Below, one piece after another: positions 8,109-17,004 of a stretch of 64,000 bases of DNA. The notes beneath the pieces were generated by a model. That model saw nothing but the letters and a program-made list of their open reading frames with translations. It had not been told where the DNA came from and ran no database searches. A program made the translations under genes and the position numbers. Source of the stretch: Pelomonas aquatica (GTDB taxonomy: Bacteria > Pseudomonadota > Gammaproteobacteria > Burkholderiales > Burkholderiaceae_C); the NCBI RefSeq assembly GCF_026712205.1, contig NZ_JAPPUW010000014.1, positions 1 through 64,000 on the forward strand, written 5' to 3'. Position 1 is the first letter of the stretch; each line of letters begins with the position of its first letter.

Positions 8109-9755
8109 TCACTCGATGGCGCTGGCCGACTTGGCGCGCTCGCGCAGCACGAATTTCTGGATCTTGCCGGTCGAGGTCTTGGGCAGTTCGGTGAAGACCA
8201 CTCGCTTGGGCACCTTGAAGCGTGCCAGCTGGCTGCGGCAGAACTCGATGATCTCCGCCTCGGTCACGGCCACGCCCGGCTTGAGCTCGACATAGGCGCA
8301 GGGCACCTCGCCCCACTTCGCGTCGGGCAGGGCCACGACGGAGGCGATCAGCACCGCCGGGTGGCGGTGCAGCACGTCCTCCACCTCGACCGAGCTGATG
8401 TTCTCGCCGCCCGAGATGATGACGTCCTTGCTGCGGTCGCGGATCTTGATGTAGCCGTCGGGCTGCACGACGGCCAGGTCGCCGGTATGGAACCAGCCGC
8501 CGGCAAAGGCCTCCTCGGTGGCCAGCGAGTTCTTCAGATAGCCCTTCATGACGACGTTGCCGCGGAAGCAGATCTCGCCCATGGTCTCGCCGTCGGCGGG
8601 CACGGGCTGCAGCGTGTCGGGGTCGAGCACCGTCACCGCCTCCTGCAGCGGGTAGCTGACGCCCTGGCGGCCGTTCAGCCGCGCGCGCTCCGCGGCGGGC
8701 AGGCCGGCCCAGTGCTCCTGCTGCACGCAGACGGCCGCCGGGCCGTAGACCTCGGTCAGCCCGTAGACATGGGTGATGGCGATGCCCGCGGCCTCGCAGC
8801 CCTCGATGACGGCGGCCGGCGGCGGCGCGCCGGCGATCAGGCCGCGCACGACGCGATTCAGCTGGCCGCGCACGTCGGCCGGCGCGTTGATCAGCATGCC
8901 GTAGACGATGGGCGCGCCGCACAGATGCGTCACGCCATGCTCGTGCATCAGCTGCCAGACCAGCGCCGGGTCGACGCGGCGCAGGCAGACGCTGGTGCCG
9001 CCCACCAGCGCCATCGTCCACGGGAAGCACCAGCCGTTGCAATGGAACATCGGCAGCGTCCACAGATAGACCGGGTGGTCGGGCAGCTGCCAGGCGATGA
9101 CGTTGTTGGCCGCGTTCAGGTAGGCGCCGCGGTGGTGGGTGACGACGCCCTTGGGGTTGCCCGTCGTGCCCGAGGTGTAGTTCAGCGCGATGGCGTCCCA
9201 CTCGTCGGCCGGCAGCTGCCAGGCGCCCTGCGGGTCGCCCCCGGCCAGCAGCTCCTCGTAGCTCAGCGTGCCCAGCCGCGGCGCCTCGGGCGCGCCGGCG
9301 TCCAGCACGTCGATGACCAGCGGGCGGTGACGCGGCTCCACGGCCTGCAGCGCGCGGCCGACCGTCGGCGCGAACTCCGGGTCCACCAGCAGCACGCGCG
9401 CCTCGCCATGCTCCAGCATGAAGGCGATGGCTTCGGCGTCCAGCCGCGTGTTCAGCGTGTTCAGCACGCCGCCGGCCATGGGCACGCCGTAGTGGGCCTC
9501 GAACATGGCCGGCGTGTTGGGCAGCATGGCCGCCACGGTCACGCCGGGGCCCACGCCGTGGGCCGCCAACGCACTGGCCAGGCGGCGGCAGCGGGCCTCG
9601 GTCTCGCGCCAGGTCTGGCGCAACTCGCCGTGGACGAGGGCCACCCGGTCCGGGAAGACGGCCGCCGCACGGCCGAGGAAGCTCAGCGGCGACAGCGGCA
9701 CATGATTGGCGACGTTCCTGTCGAGGCCGGTCTGATAGGGGCTGGGGCGGGTCAT
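8109..9755 (-). CDS. Acyl-CoA synthetase (AMP-forming), AlkK/DmdB-like
   Basis: 548 residues of the ANL superfamily. The P-loop-like A3 motif is NYTSGTTGNPKGVV. Others are the aromatic/acid motif VYGLTEVYGP, the hinge motif HTGDLAVVQPDGYIKIRDRSKD and the C-terminal catalytic Lys motif KTSTGKIQKFVLRE. It forms an acyl-adenylate and then an acyl-CoA in the cytoplasm. Overall pattern and length fit medium-chain fatty-acid or methylmercaptopropionate ligases; the exact acid is not inferable. It runs toward infA with a 15-bp gap and shares its strand with the aldolase-like gene just upstream. Confidence 0.88.
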   Translation of the reverse strand: MTRPSPYQTGLDRNVANHVPLSPLSFLGRAAAVFPDRVALVHGELRQTWRETEARCRRLASALAAHGVGPGVTVAAMLPNTPAMFEAHYGVPMAGGVLNTLNTRLDAEAIAFMLEHGEARVLLVDPEFAPTVGRALQAVEPRHRPLVIDVLDAGAPEAPRLGTLSYEELLAGGDPQGAWQLPADEWDAIALNYTSGTTGNPKGVVTHHRGAYLNAANNVIAWQLPDHPVYLWTLPMFHCNGWCFPWTMALVGGTSVCLRRVDPALVWQLMHEHGVTHLCGAPIVYGMLINAPADVRGQLNRVVRGLIAGAPPPAAVIEGCEAAGIAITHVYGLTEVYGPAAVCVQQEHWAGLPAAERARLNGRQGVSYPLQEAVTVLDPDTLQPVPADGETMGEICFRGNVVMKGYLKNSLATEEAFAGGWFHTGDLAVVQPDGYIKIRDRSKDVIISGGENISSVEVEDVLHRHPAVLIASVVALPDAKWGEVPCAYVELKPGVAVTEAEIIEFCRSQLARFKVPKRVVFTELPKTSTGKIQKFVLRERAKSASAIE

Positions 9756-9803
9756 GGGCGGTCCTGGGGTGCGGGCGTTGCCACGCAGCCTAGGACCGCA
9801 GGC

Positions 9804-10913
9804 TTACAGGGAAGCTGACAAGGCCAGCACCGCCCGCCAGGCGTCCAGCGCCTCGGCGTCGGTCCAGTCGTCGGCCGCCTCGCCGATGACGATCTCGACC
9901 ATCGCGCCGCAGTCGATGCGGCCCGAGCCCACGGCGCGCGCGCCCAGCCAGAAGCCCTGCTGCCGCGCGAACTCCAGCAGCGCCTCGCGCAGCTTCTCCG
10001 GCGCGACCGGCAGGTGGAGCTGGAAGGAATTGGTCTGCGGCGGCTCGGGCGCCACCTGCCAGCCCGGCTCGGCCGCCAGCAGCGCGGCCAGCGCGCGGGC
10101 CCGCTCGCGCCAGGCACCCATGCGCGGCAGCCGGCGGCGCAGGCCGTCCAGGGCCGACAGCACCATCGGGTAGAGGGTGTAGACATTGCCGGCCAGCCGG
10201 GTCTGCCAGGGCGCCGCCGCGGCGATGAAGTCCTCCGGCCCGGCCAGCACGCTGCCGGCCAGGCCGCCCAGGCCCTTGTAGAAGGACACATAGACCGAGT
10301 CCGCCAGCGCCGCGATGTCGGCCAGCGGCCGGCCGTAGTGCGGCGCCGCCTCCCACAGCCGCGCGCCGTCGAAATGCAGCCACACGCCCTCGGCCCGGCA
10401 CCAGGCGCTGATCGCGGCCAGCTGCTCCCAGTCCGGCAGCCGGAAGCCGCCGCGGCGCAGCGGCAGCTCGACGACGACGACCGCCGGCTTCTCGGGCAGG
10501 GCCGCCAGCCCGGCGGCCGTGAAGGGCGTGTCGGGCGCGCCGACCCGCAGGCCGCGAAGGCCCAGCAGCGTCTCGAAGGCCTCGGCCTCGTCGATGGCGA
10601 TATGGCTCTGCGGGTGCAGGGCCACCGGGCCGGTACCGTCGCCGCAGGCCAGGCGCAGCGCCGCCAGCTGCGCGGCCACGCCCTTGTGGAAGAAGCGGGC
10701 CGCCGGCTTGCCGAGCAAGGTGGCCAGCTCGGCCTCAAGGGCCTGCATGGCCTCGCCTTCGCCATAGACGTCCGGCGGCAGCGCAGCCTCAGGCAGCTCG
10801 GCCAGGGCCAGCAGGGATTCGCGCATCGAACACGGCGGCCGGTGGGCATTGAGCCAGCGGCTGCAGCGGTTGCGCAGCTCGACTTCGGCGTGGGCGGGGC
10901 GGGTGGCGGGCAT
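9804..10913 (-). CDS. Threonine aldolase-like PLP enzyme (beta-eliminating lyase family)
   Basis: 369 residues, fold-type I. The PLP lysine lies in SFYKGLGGLAGSVLAG, and the Asp binding the pyridine nitrogen in WLHFDGARLWEA; both are characteristic of low-specificity threonine aldolases, which split L-threonine to glycine and acetaldehyde. Relative to the well-known LtaE type, the N-terminal motif is unusual (DVYGEGEAMQALEAELATLLGK, with FFHKGVAAQ in place of the usual F-PSGT). It is therefore a diverged subgroup and its substrate may differ. Only 48 bp separate it from the acyl-CoA synthetase, so the two may be co-transcribed. Confidence 0.78.
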   Translation of the reverse strand: MPATRPAHAEVELRNRCSRWLNAHRPPCSMRESLLALAELPEAALPPDVYGEGEAMQALEAELATLLGKPAARFFHKGVAAQLAALRLACGDGTGPVALHPQSHIAIDEAEAFETLLGLRGLRVGAPDTPFTAAGLAALPEKPAVVVVELPLRRGGFRLPDWEQLAAISAWCRAEGVWLHFDGARLWEAAPHYGRPLADIAALADSVYVSFYKGLGGLAGSVLAGPEDFIAAAAPWQTRLAGNVYTLYPMVLSALDGLRRRLPRMGAWRERARALAALLAAEPGWQVAPEPPQTNSFQLHLPVAPEKLREALLEFARQQGFWLGARAVGSGRIDCGAMVEIVIGEAADDWTDAEALDAWRAVLALSASL

Positions 10914-11013
10914 GGGGCGGAGTGTCGCCGCGTGGGCCGCCGGGGCCCATCGCCACGGGCCTCACTAAAATCCCGCCCTTTTTCCTCGCGCGCCCACGGG
11001 CGCGCCGCCCCCC

Positions 11014-11691
11014 ATGCAAGCAGCCCCTCCGCAGCCCCTCGCCGCCGAGCCCCTGGCCCGGCTGCTGCTGCAATGGGGCGTCGCGCCCCTGCCCGCGGCG
11101 CCGGTGGCCGAGCGCCTGGGCGGCTGGCTGGGCTGGGCGGATGCCATCGGCCTGTCCCAGGTGCTGGCCACGCCGCCCGCGGCCAGCGCCGATGCCGCCG
11201 CCCGCCGCGAGGCCCGCGACTGGGCCGGCGCCGCGCTGGAGCGCGTGCAGGCCGATCTGCTCGCCGCCTTCGACGATGCCGAGCTGGCCCGCGACGCCGC
11301 CGAGCCCGCGCCCGAGGGCCTGCCGCTGGGCGACCTGCTGGCCCCCTTCCGCCTGCACCACAGCCAGCAGCAGCGCAGCATGGCCGCGCGCATCGCCAGC
11401 CTGCGCGAGCGCCTGCGCCCGCGGCTGGCCGAGGCCTCCGGGCCGCTGGCGCGCCTCGCTCAGCTGGACGCGCTGCTAGAGCGTGCCGTCGCCGCGCAGG
11501 AGCGCGAGCGCCTCGCCGGCCTCGCCGCCCTGCTGACGGCGCGCGCCGAGGCCCACCAGGCCGCCGACCCGCGCCGCTGGCGCCACCGCTTCTGGGCCGA
11601 CCTGCGGCGCCTGCTGCGGGCCGAGCTGGACCTCCGACTTCAACCGGTGCTGGGCCTGATCGAGGCCCTGCACGACGACAGGCCCCGATGA
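11014..11691 (+). CDS. DUF3348 family protein, first gene of a stator-like operon
   Basis: 225 residues, Ala/Leu/Arg-rich, without signal peptide or membrane segment, hence cytosolic. I recognise it from memory as the DUF3348 family that accompanies DUF802, OmpA and DUF2894 genes. It is predicted largely helical; the stretch with HHSQQQRSMAARIASLRERLRP about midway is the most polar. A -10-like TAAAAT lies at 10966-10971, 42 nt upstream. Its stop overlaps the start of the next gene (ATGA). No biochemical role is known to me. The context suggests a cytoplasmic partner or regulator of the membrane complex encoded next. Confidence 0.75.
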   Translation: MQAAPPQPLAAEPLARLLLQWGVAPLPAAPVAERLGGWLGWADAIGLSQVLATPPAASADAAARREARDWAGAALERVQADLLAAFDDAELARDAAEPAPEGLPLGDLLAPFRLHHSQQQRSMAARIASLRERLRPRLAEASGPLARLAQLDALLERAVAAQERERLAGLAALLTARAEAHQAADPRRWRHRFWADLRRLLRAELDLRLQPVLGLIEALHDDRPR

Positions 11692-13754
11692 ACCGCTTCC
11701 TGAACGCCCTCTACCCCCTCGCCCTCGCGGCCGGCCTCGCGGGCATTGCCGGCGCTGCGCTGGCCGCCTCGCGCCACCACCCCGTGGCGCTGCTGATGAC
11801 GCTGCTGATCGCGGCCTTCTTCCTGCTGGGCGTCATGGAGCTGCGTGCCTTCCGCCGCGCCAGCGGCGCGCTGGCTGCCGCGCTGGCCGCCGAGCCGGAC
11901 GAGGCCTGGGTCGGCACGCTGCCAGAAACGCTGCGCGCCGGCGTGCAGCAGCGCCTGGAAGGCCTGCGCGTGGCCCTGCCGCCCTTGAGCCTGGCGCCCG
12001 CGCTGGCCGGCCTGCTGGTGCTGCTGGGCATGCTGGGCACCTTCATCGGCCTCGTCATCACGCTCGGCAGCACGGCCAATGCGCTGGGCCAGACGGCCGA
12101 CCTCGCCGCGCTGCGCAACGCCTTGGGCGCGCCGGTGCAGGGCCTGGGCCTGGCCTTCAGCGCCAGCGTGGCCGGCGTGACCGGCTCGGCCATGCTGGGC
12201 CTGATGGTGGCCCTGGCCCGCCGCGAGCGCGCCGCCGTGTCGGGCCGGCTCGACGCGGCCCTGCTGGGCCGCCTGCGCCCGCTGACGGCCGCGTACCGCC
12301 GCGCGCTGGCGCAGCAGGTCGCCGACGCCGCCGCGGCCGAGGCCGCCCGGCAGAACCAGCTAGAACTCGTCGGCCAGCTGCAGCAGTTCGCCCAAGCGAT
12401 GGCCGACCGGCTCGCGGCGCAGAACGACCGCTTCCACGGCGAGACGAGCCGGGCCTACACCGCGCTGGCCGCCAGCGTGGACACGACGCTGCGCGCCAGC
12501 CTGGCCGAGAGCGTCGCCCAGGCCGGCGCCGCCATCCGCCCCGCCGCCGAGGCCGCGATGGCCGGCATCGCCCGCGAGGCCGCCGCCCTGCACGAGCGCG
12601 TGGGCATGCAGGTGGCCGGCCAGCTGGGCGCGCTGAGCACGGCCTTCGAGGCTGGCATCGCCCAGATCGGGCAGCAGCACGAGGCCGCCGCCACGGCCCA
12701 GGCCGAGGGCCTGGCCCGGCAGCGCGAGGCCGCACTCCAGCAGCTGGCAGACACCCGCGCCGCCACGCAGCAGGCCGTGCAGCAGCTCGGCGAGCGCTGG
12801 GCCGGCGAAGCGCAGGCCCTGCTGGCCGCGCTCGACGCCAACGCCAACCGCCAGCAGGCCGCCCAGGCCGAGGCCGATGCCGCCCGCGCCACCGCGCTGC
12901 ACAGCCAGGTCGCCGCCCTGGCCGAGCAGCGCGCCGCCGCCGGCCAGGCCATCGCCGACACGGCCGAACGCTTCGCCGCGCAGACCCAGGCCGCCATCGC
13001 CGCGCTGTCCGAGGCCCATGGCCAGTTGCAGGCGGCCCACGCCGGCCAGGACGCCGAGCGCCTGGCCGCCTGGCGCGCCGAGCTGCAGGCCGCCGGCGCC
13101 GCCCAGCTGGCCCGGCAGCAGCAGTTGGCCGACGGCCTGCTGCAGCACACCCGCGAGCTCGTCGCGCAGAACGAGGCCCAGGCCCGCAGCACGCTGGCCG
13201 AGGCCGGCGCGCTGCTGAAGGCCGCCGGCGAGGCGCCGCGCGCGGCCGTCGAGGTCGTCTCGGCGCTGCGCGAGCAACTGGCCCAGAGCCAGGCCCAGGA
13301 CCGCGCCGCGCTGGCCGAGCGCGCCGAGCTGATGCAGACCGTGTCGACGCTGCTGGCCTCGCTGCAGCAGGCCGCCGGCGAGCAGCGCGAGGCCATCGAC
13401 GCTCTCGTCGACCGCTCGGCGACCCAGCTCGAATCGCTGGGCGAGCGCTTCGCGGCCCAGGCCGGCGCGACCGGCCAGACGCTGGCCGACGCCGCCACCC
13501 AGCTGGCCGCCAGCGCGGCCGAGATGGGCAGCCTGGGCGAAGGCTTCGGCGCGGCCGTCGAGCAGTTCCAGGGCGCGAACGCGCAGCTGGTGCAGCACCT
13601 GGCCGCGCTGGAGGAACGGCTGAGCAGCACGATGACGCGCAGCGACGAGCAGCTGGGCTATTACGTCGCCCAGGCGCGCGAGGTCATCGACCTCTGCCTG
13701 GGCTCGCAGAAGCAGGTGCTGGACGCGCTGCAGGGGGCCTCCGCACATGGATGA
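11688..13754 (+). CDS. DUF802 protein: MotA/ExbB/ZorA-like channel with long coiled-coil tail
   Basis: 688 residues. Hydrophobic segments lie at about 5-28, 32-50, 103-126 and 152-177, as in MotA-type stators. Segments 3 and 4 carry the family pattern LLGMLGTFIGLVITLG and GLGLAFSASVAGVTGSAMLG, the small-residue faces that line proton channels in MotA/TolQ/ExbB/ZorA. From about residue 200 to the end is an Ala/Gln/Glu-rich heptad-like tail of about 490 residues with no hydrophobic segment, so it should project into the cytoplasm. The start overlaps the DUF3348 stop by 4 nt, and the end overlaps the OmpA gene by 8 nt. I infer an ion-driven membrane complex with the next gene product; none of this is experimentally established for DUF802 as far as I know. 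Confidence 0.8.
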   Translation: MNRFLNALYPLALAAGLAGIAGAALAASRHHPVALLMTLLIAAFFLLGVMELRAFRRASGALAAALAAEPDEAWVGTLPETLRAGVQQRLEGLRVALPPLSLAPALAGLLVLLGMLGTFIGLVITLGSTANALGQTADLAALRNALGAPVQGLGLAFSASVAGVTGSAMLGLMVALARRERAAVSGRLDAALLGRLRPLTAAYRRALAQQVADAAAAEAARQNQLELVGQLQQFAQAMADRLAAQNDRFHGETSRAYTALAASVDTTLRASLAESVAQAGAAIRPAAEAAMAGIAREAAALHERVGMQVAGQLGALSTAFEAGIAQIGQQHEAAATAQAEGLARQREAALQQLADTRAATQQAVQQLGERWAGEAQALLAALDANANRQQAAQAEADAARATALHSQVAALAEQRAAAGQAIADTAERFAAQTQAAIAALSEAHGQLQAAHAGQDAERLAAWRAELQAAGAAQLARQQQLADGLLQHTRELVAQNEAQARSTLAEAGALLKAAGEAPRAAVEVVSALREQLAQSQAQDRAALAERAELMQTVSTLLASLQQAAGEQREAIDALVDRSATQLESLGERFAAQAGATGQTLADAATQLAASAAEMGSLGEGFGAAVEQFQGANAQLVQHLAALEERLSSTMTRSDEQLGYYVAQAREVIDLCLGSQKQVLDALQGASAHG

Positions 13755-14400
13755 GCCGCTGGAGATCGAGCAGGAAGGCGTTGGCACGCCGGCCTGGGCG
13801 GCGTTCGGCGACCTGATGGCCGGCGTGCTGGGCGCCTTCGTGCTGGTGCTGGCCGCGGCCCTGGTCGGCCAGCTGGACCTGGCCAACAAGCTGGAGGCCG
13901 AAGTGCAGCAGCGCCAGGCCGAGCAGGCCCGCCGCGAGGCGCTGGAGCGCGCGCTGGCGGGGCCGCTGGCTGAATCTCTGAAGTCGGGCCGCATCACGCT
14001 GGTCGAGGGCCGCATCGGCATCAGCGGCGCCGTGCTGTTCGCGACCGGCTCCGACCAGCTGCACGCCGAGGGCCGCGCGCTGATCAAGAGCCTGGCCGTG
14101 CCGCTGCGCACCTATCTCGCGCAGCGCGACGAGATCCTGATGGTCAGCGGCTTCACCGACGACCGCGGCCTGCTCGGCGGCAGGTTTGCGGACAACTGGG
14201 AGCTGTCGGCCCAGCGCGCGCTGACCGTCACGCGCACGCTGATGGCCGAGGGCCTGCCGCCCGACGCCGTGTTCGCCGCCGCCTTCGGGCCGCAGCAGCC
14301 GGTGGCGTCCAACGACGACGCCTCGGGCCGCGCGCTGAACCGGCGCGTGGAGATCGCGCCGACGCCGCGGCCACGCCGCGCCGCGGCCTCCGCGCCGTGA
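13747..14400 (+). CDS. MotB/ZorB-like OmpA-domain protein
   Basis: 217 residues. A single membrane segment (about 18-41) contains WAAFGDLMAGVLGAF, with Asp22 at the position of the proton-carrying Asp of MotB/ZorB. A short coiled region follows, then an OmpA-like peptidoglycan-binding domain (about 75-205). Its motifs are VSGFTDD, NWELSAQRALTVTRTLM and RALNRRVEIA; the Asp and Arg that bind diaminopimelate are kept. It would be anchored in the inner membrane with its domain on murein and partner the DUF802 protein as a stator-like unit. It overlaps the upstream gene by 8 nt and the downstream gene by 4 nt, so stoichiometric synthesis is likely. Confidence 0.88.
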   Translation: MDEPLEIEQEGVGTPAWAAFGDLMAGVLGAFVLVLAAALVGQLDLANKLEAEVQQRQAEQARREALERALAGPLAESLKSGRITLVEGRIGISGAVLFATGSDQLHAEGRALIKSLAVPLRTYLAQRDEILMVSGFTDDRGLLGGRFADNWELSAQRALTVTRTLMAEGLPPDAVFAAAFGPQQPVASNDDASGRALNRRVEIAPTPRPRRAAASAP

Positions 14401-14933
14401 CGATGGGCGCGCTGGACGACCCCATCGGCTGGGCCGCGGCCCAGGCGGCTGCCGACCCGGTGCGCCGCCGCGTGCTGGAGGCACTGGCCCGGCGCGCCGC
14501 CGCGCTGCCGCCGGGGGCGCTGCGCGAGCAGTTGGTCGCCAAGCTCGTTCGGCGAGCACGAGCCGAGCCAGCGCCGCTGCCGGTGCGGCGGGCCACGAAC
14601 TCCGCAAGTCCGCTGACCGAACTCGTCGCCCGCCTGCGGGCCGGCGCCAGCCCCGAGCTGCGCCATGTGCAGGCCCATCACCGCACCTGGAGCGCACTGC
14701 GCCTGAGCCGCCGCATGGCCGAGGTCAGCGTGCCGGTGCCCGAGCACCTCGGCCCGCTGAACAGCCAGGTGCTGGTGGCGCGCGCACTGCAGCAGCTCCA
14801 GGCCCTGTCGCCCGACTATCTGCAGCGCCTGCTGACCGGGCTGGACACGCTGGCCGCGCTGGCGCCGCCACAGGCCGCGGCCGACAAGCCCGCCCGGCCC
14901 GTGGCGAAGAAGGCGCCAGCGCGGCGGCGCTGA
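14397..14933 (+). CDS. DUF2894 family protein, last gene of the stator-like operon
   Basis: 178 residues from the GTG overlapping the previous stop (GTGA); an ATG two codons on is an alternative start. No signal peptide or membrane segment. The central part, LRHVQAHHRTWSALRLSRRMAE, then VPEHLGPLNSQVLVARALQ, resembles what I recall of DUF2894, and the C-terminus is a Lys/Arg/Ala-rich tail. The basic tail could contact nucleic acid or acidic phospholipid, but that is speculation. Function unknown. Its constant association with the DUF802/OmpA pair is the main clue. Confidence 0.72.
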   Translation: MTMGALDDPIGWAAAQAAADPVRRRVLEALARRAAALPPGALREQLVAKLVRRARAEPAPLPVRRATNSASPLTELVARLRAGASPELRHVQAHHRTWSALRLSRRMAEVSVPVPEHLGPLNSQVLVARALQQLQALSPDYLQRLLTGLDTLAALAPPQAAADKPARPVAKKAPARRR

Positions 14934-15028
14934 CGCCCGCGGCCCCGGGGCCATCGTCTGCGGGCTCACCCGCGATCGGTCGGCCGGGGGCGCTGCAACA
15001 ATCCGGGCCTGGCCACGCCCCCTCACGC

Positions 15029-15979
15029 ATGAAGCCCACCGCCTCTCACCTCCACGCAGCCACGGCTGCCCTGCTGGCCCTGCTGCTCAGCGCCTGCGCC
15101 AGCGTGGCGCCCACGCCGCCCGTCGCCCGGCCTGCCCAGCCGCCGTCGGCCACCGCGCCCACGGCCGCGGCCACGCCGCCGGCCATCGCCGTGCGCCCGC
15201 CGCGCATCGACCGCAGCTACACCTCGCAGAACCAGGACAGCCGCGCCCTCTACATCGTGCTGCACTACACGGTGCTGGACTGGGAGAAGTCGCTGAAGGT
15301 GCTGACCACCGGCGGCCAGGTGTCGGCCCACTACCTGGTGCGCGACGACCCGGCGACGAGCTATGCCCTCGTCGACGAGAACCGCCGCGCCTGGCATGCC
15401 GGCGCCAGCTTCTGGGCCGGCAACACCAACCTGAACTCGGCCTCCATCGGCATCGAGATCGTCAACCCGGGCTTTGTCGACACGGCGGCCGGCCGCGTCT
15501 ACGCGCCCTTCCCGCAGGCCCAGGTCGACGAGGTCATCGCGCTGGTGCGCGACATCCAGCAGCGCCACCAGGTGCGGCCCGAGCGCATCATCGGCCACGC
15601 CGACATCGCGCCCGGCCGCAAGCAGGACCCCGGCCCGATGTTCCCGTGGAAGCAGCTGGCCGACGCCGGCCTCATCCCCTGGCCCGACGGCCCGCTGGTC
15701 GCGCTCCGGACGCTGGAGAACGAGGTCGCGCCGCACGACGTGGCCTGGCTGCAGGAGCGCCTGGCGCGCATCGGCTACAACCTGTCGCGCTCGGGCCAGC
15801 TGGACACGGCCACCAAGGACGTCATCTCCACCTTCCAGATGAAGTACCGGCCGAGCGACATCTCCGGCCAGCCCGACGCCGAGACGGCCGCGCTGATCGA
15901 CGTGGCCGCCACGCCCAGCGCGATGCACGTGACGGGCAGCAGCGACGCGCAGACGCGGCCCTACACCTCGCGCTGGTAA
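15029..15979 (+). CDS. amiD: AmiD-type N-acetylmuramoyl-L-alanine amidase, lipoprotein
   Basis: 316 residues. A lipoprotein signal (LLALLLSAC, Cys about 23) is followed by a Pro/Ala linker. The Amidase_2 domain (about 60-215) shows zinc ligands in VLHYTVL, RRAWHAG and GHADIAPGRKQDPG. A C-terminal peptidoglycan-binding domain (about 235-295, DVAWLQERLARIGY, then DVISTFQMKYRP) follows. It would cut the MurNAc-L-Ala bond and release stem peptides in the periplasm. An ACAAT -10-like element ends 26 nt upstream. The dppB-like permease starts only 9 nt after the stop, pointing to coupled murein-peptide release and uptake. Confidence 0.9.
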   Translation: MKPTASHLHAATAALLALLLSACASVAPTPPVARPAQPPSATAPTAAATPPAIAVRPPRIDRSYTSQNQDSRALYIVLHYTVLDWEKSLKVLTTGGQVSAHYLVRDDPATSYALVDENRRAWHAGASFWAGNTNLNSASIGIEIVNPGFVDTAAGRVYAPFPQAQVDEVIALVRDIQQRHQVRPERIIGHADIAPGRKQDPGPMFPWKQLADAGLIPWPDGPLVALRTLENEVAPHDVAWLQERLARIGYNLSRSGQLDTATKDVISTFQMKYRPSDISGQPDAETAALIDVAATPSAMHVTGSSDAQTRPYTSRW

Positions 15980-15988
15980 AGACCGCCC

Positions 15989-17002
15989 GTGCTCGGCTTC
16001 CTGCTCAAACGCCTGGCAACGCTGGTGCCGACGCTGGTCGGCATCACGATCGTCGCCTTCGGTCTGATCCGCCTCGTGCCCGGTGACCCCATCGAGGTCA
16101 TGATGGGCGAGCGCCACCTGGACCCCGAGGCGCATGCCGCCCTCGTCAAGCGCATGGGGCTGGACCAGCCGCTGCCGGTCCAGTACGCCGACTATGTGAG
16201 CAAGCTGCTGCACGCCGACCTGGGCCAGAGCCTGGTGAGCCGCGAGCCGGTCGGCAAGGAATTCGCGGCGCTGTTCCCGGCCACCGTCGAGCTGGCCACG
16301 GCGGCGCTGGTCTTCGCGGTGGGCCTGGGGCTGCTGCTGGGCGTCTGCGCGGCGCTGAAGCGCGGCTCGCTGCTGGACCAGGGCGTCATGGGCCTGGCGA
16401 CGGTGGGCTATTCGATGCCGGTGTTCTGGTGGGGGCTGATCCTCATCATGTATTTCTCGGTCAACCTCGGCTGGACGCCGGTGTCGGGCCGCATCGGCAT
16501 CGAGTTCGACCCCGAGCGCGTGACCGGCTTCATGCTCGTCGACGCCTGGCTGTCGGGCGAAGAGGGCGCCTTCAGGTCGGCCGTCGTGCACCTGATCCTG
16601 CCGGCCCTGGTGCTGGGCACCAGCACGCTGGCCGTGGTGGCGCGCATGACACGCTCGTCGATGCTGGAGGTGCTGCGCGAGGACTACGTCCGCACCGCGC
16701 GCGCCAAGGGCCTGTCGCCGGCACGCGTGGTCGTCGTGCACGCGCTGCGCAATGCGCTGATCCCGGTGCTGACGGTGGTCGGCCTGCAGACCGGCAGCCT
16801 CTTGGCCGGCGCGGTGCTGACCGAGACCATCTTCAGCTGGCCCGGCATCGGCAAATGGCTGATCGACTCGATCGCGCGGCGCGACTATCCCGTCGTGCAG
16901 GCCGGCATCCTGATCTCGGCGCTGACGTTCATCGGCGTGAATCTCGTCGTGGATGTGCTGTACGGCGTCGTGAATCCACGCATCCGCGGCGGGGGGCATT
17001 GA
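15989..17002 (+). CDS. dppB: Peptide ABC transporter permease, DppB/OppB type
   Basis: 337 residues from a GTG start, with six membrane segments. It has the type-1 N-terminus (LLKRLATLVPTLVGITIVAF, then IRLVPGDP) and the EAA loop EDYVRTARAKGLSPARVVV, which docks on the ATPases. It is a half-permease for di/oligopeptides in the inner membrane. The gene continues the amiD transcript with a 9-nt gap. The partner dppC-like gene is displaced 411 bp downstream by an inserted DUF4279 gene. Confidence 0.9.
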   Translation: MLGFLLKRLATLVPTLVGITIVAFGLIRLVPGDPIEVMMGERHLDPEAHAALVKRMGLDQPLPVQYADYVSKLLHADLGQSLVSREPVGKEFAALFPATVELATAALVFAVGLGLLLGVCAALKRGSLLDQGVMGLATVGYSMPVFWWGLILIMYFSVNLGWTPVSGRIGIEFDPERVTGFMLVDAWLSGEEGAFRSAVVHLILPALVLGTSTLAVVARMTRSSMLEVLREDYVRTARAKGLSPARVVVVHALRNALIPVLTVVGLQTGSLLAGAVLTETIFSWPGIGKWLIDSIARRDYPVVQAGILISALTFIGVNLVVDVLYGVVNPRIRGGGH

Positions 17003-17004
17003 AC

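Noticed and set aside
10014-14111. Very long open frames opposite or out of frame with the DUF802 and aldolase-like genes
   Set aside because: They arise from GC-rich codon periodicity. Their translations are Arg/Ala/Gly/Gln-rich with no domain, and the real genes on the other frames carry clear motifs and ordered overlaps.
11014-14933. A complete Zorya anti-phage system
   Set aside because: Only ZorA/ZorB-like proteins are present. No ZorC, ZorD helicase or ZorE nuclease is encoded nearby; the flanks are a threonine-aldolase-like enzyme and an amidase.
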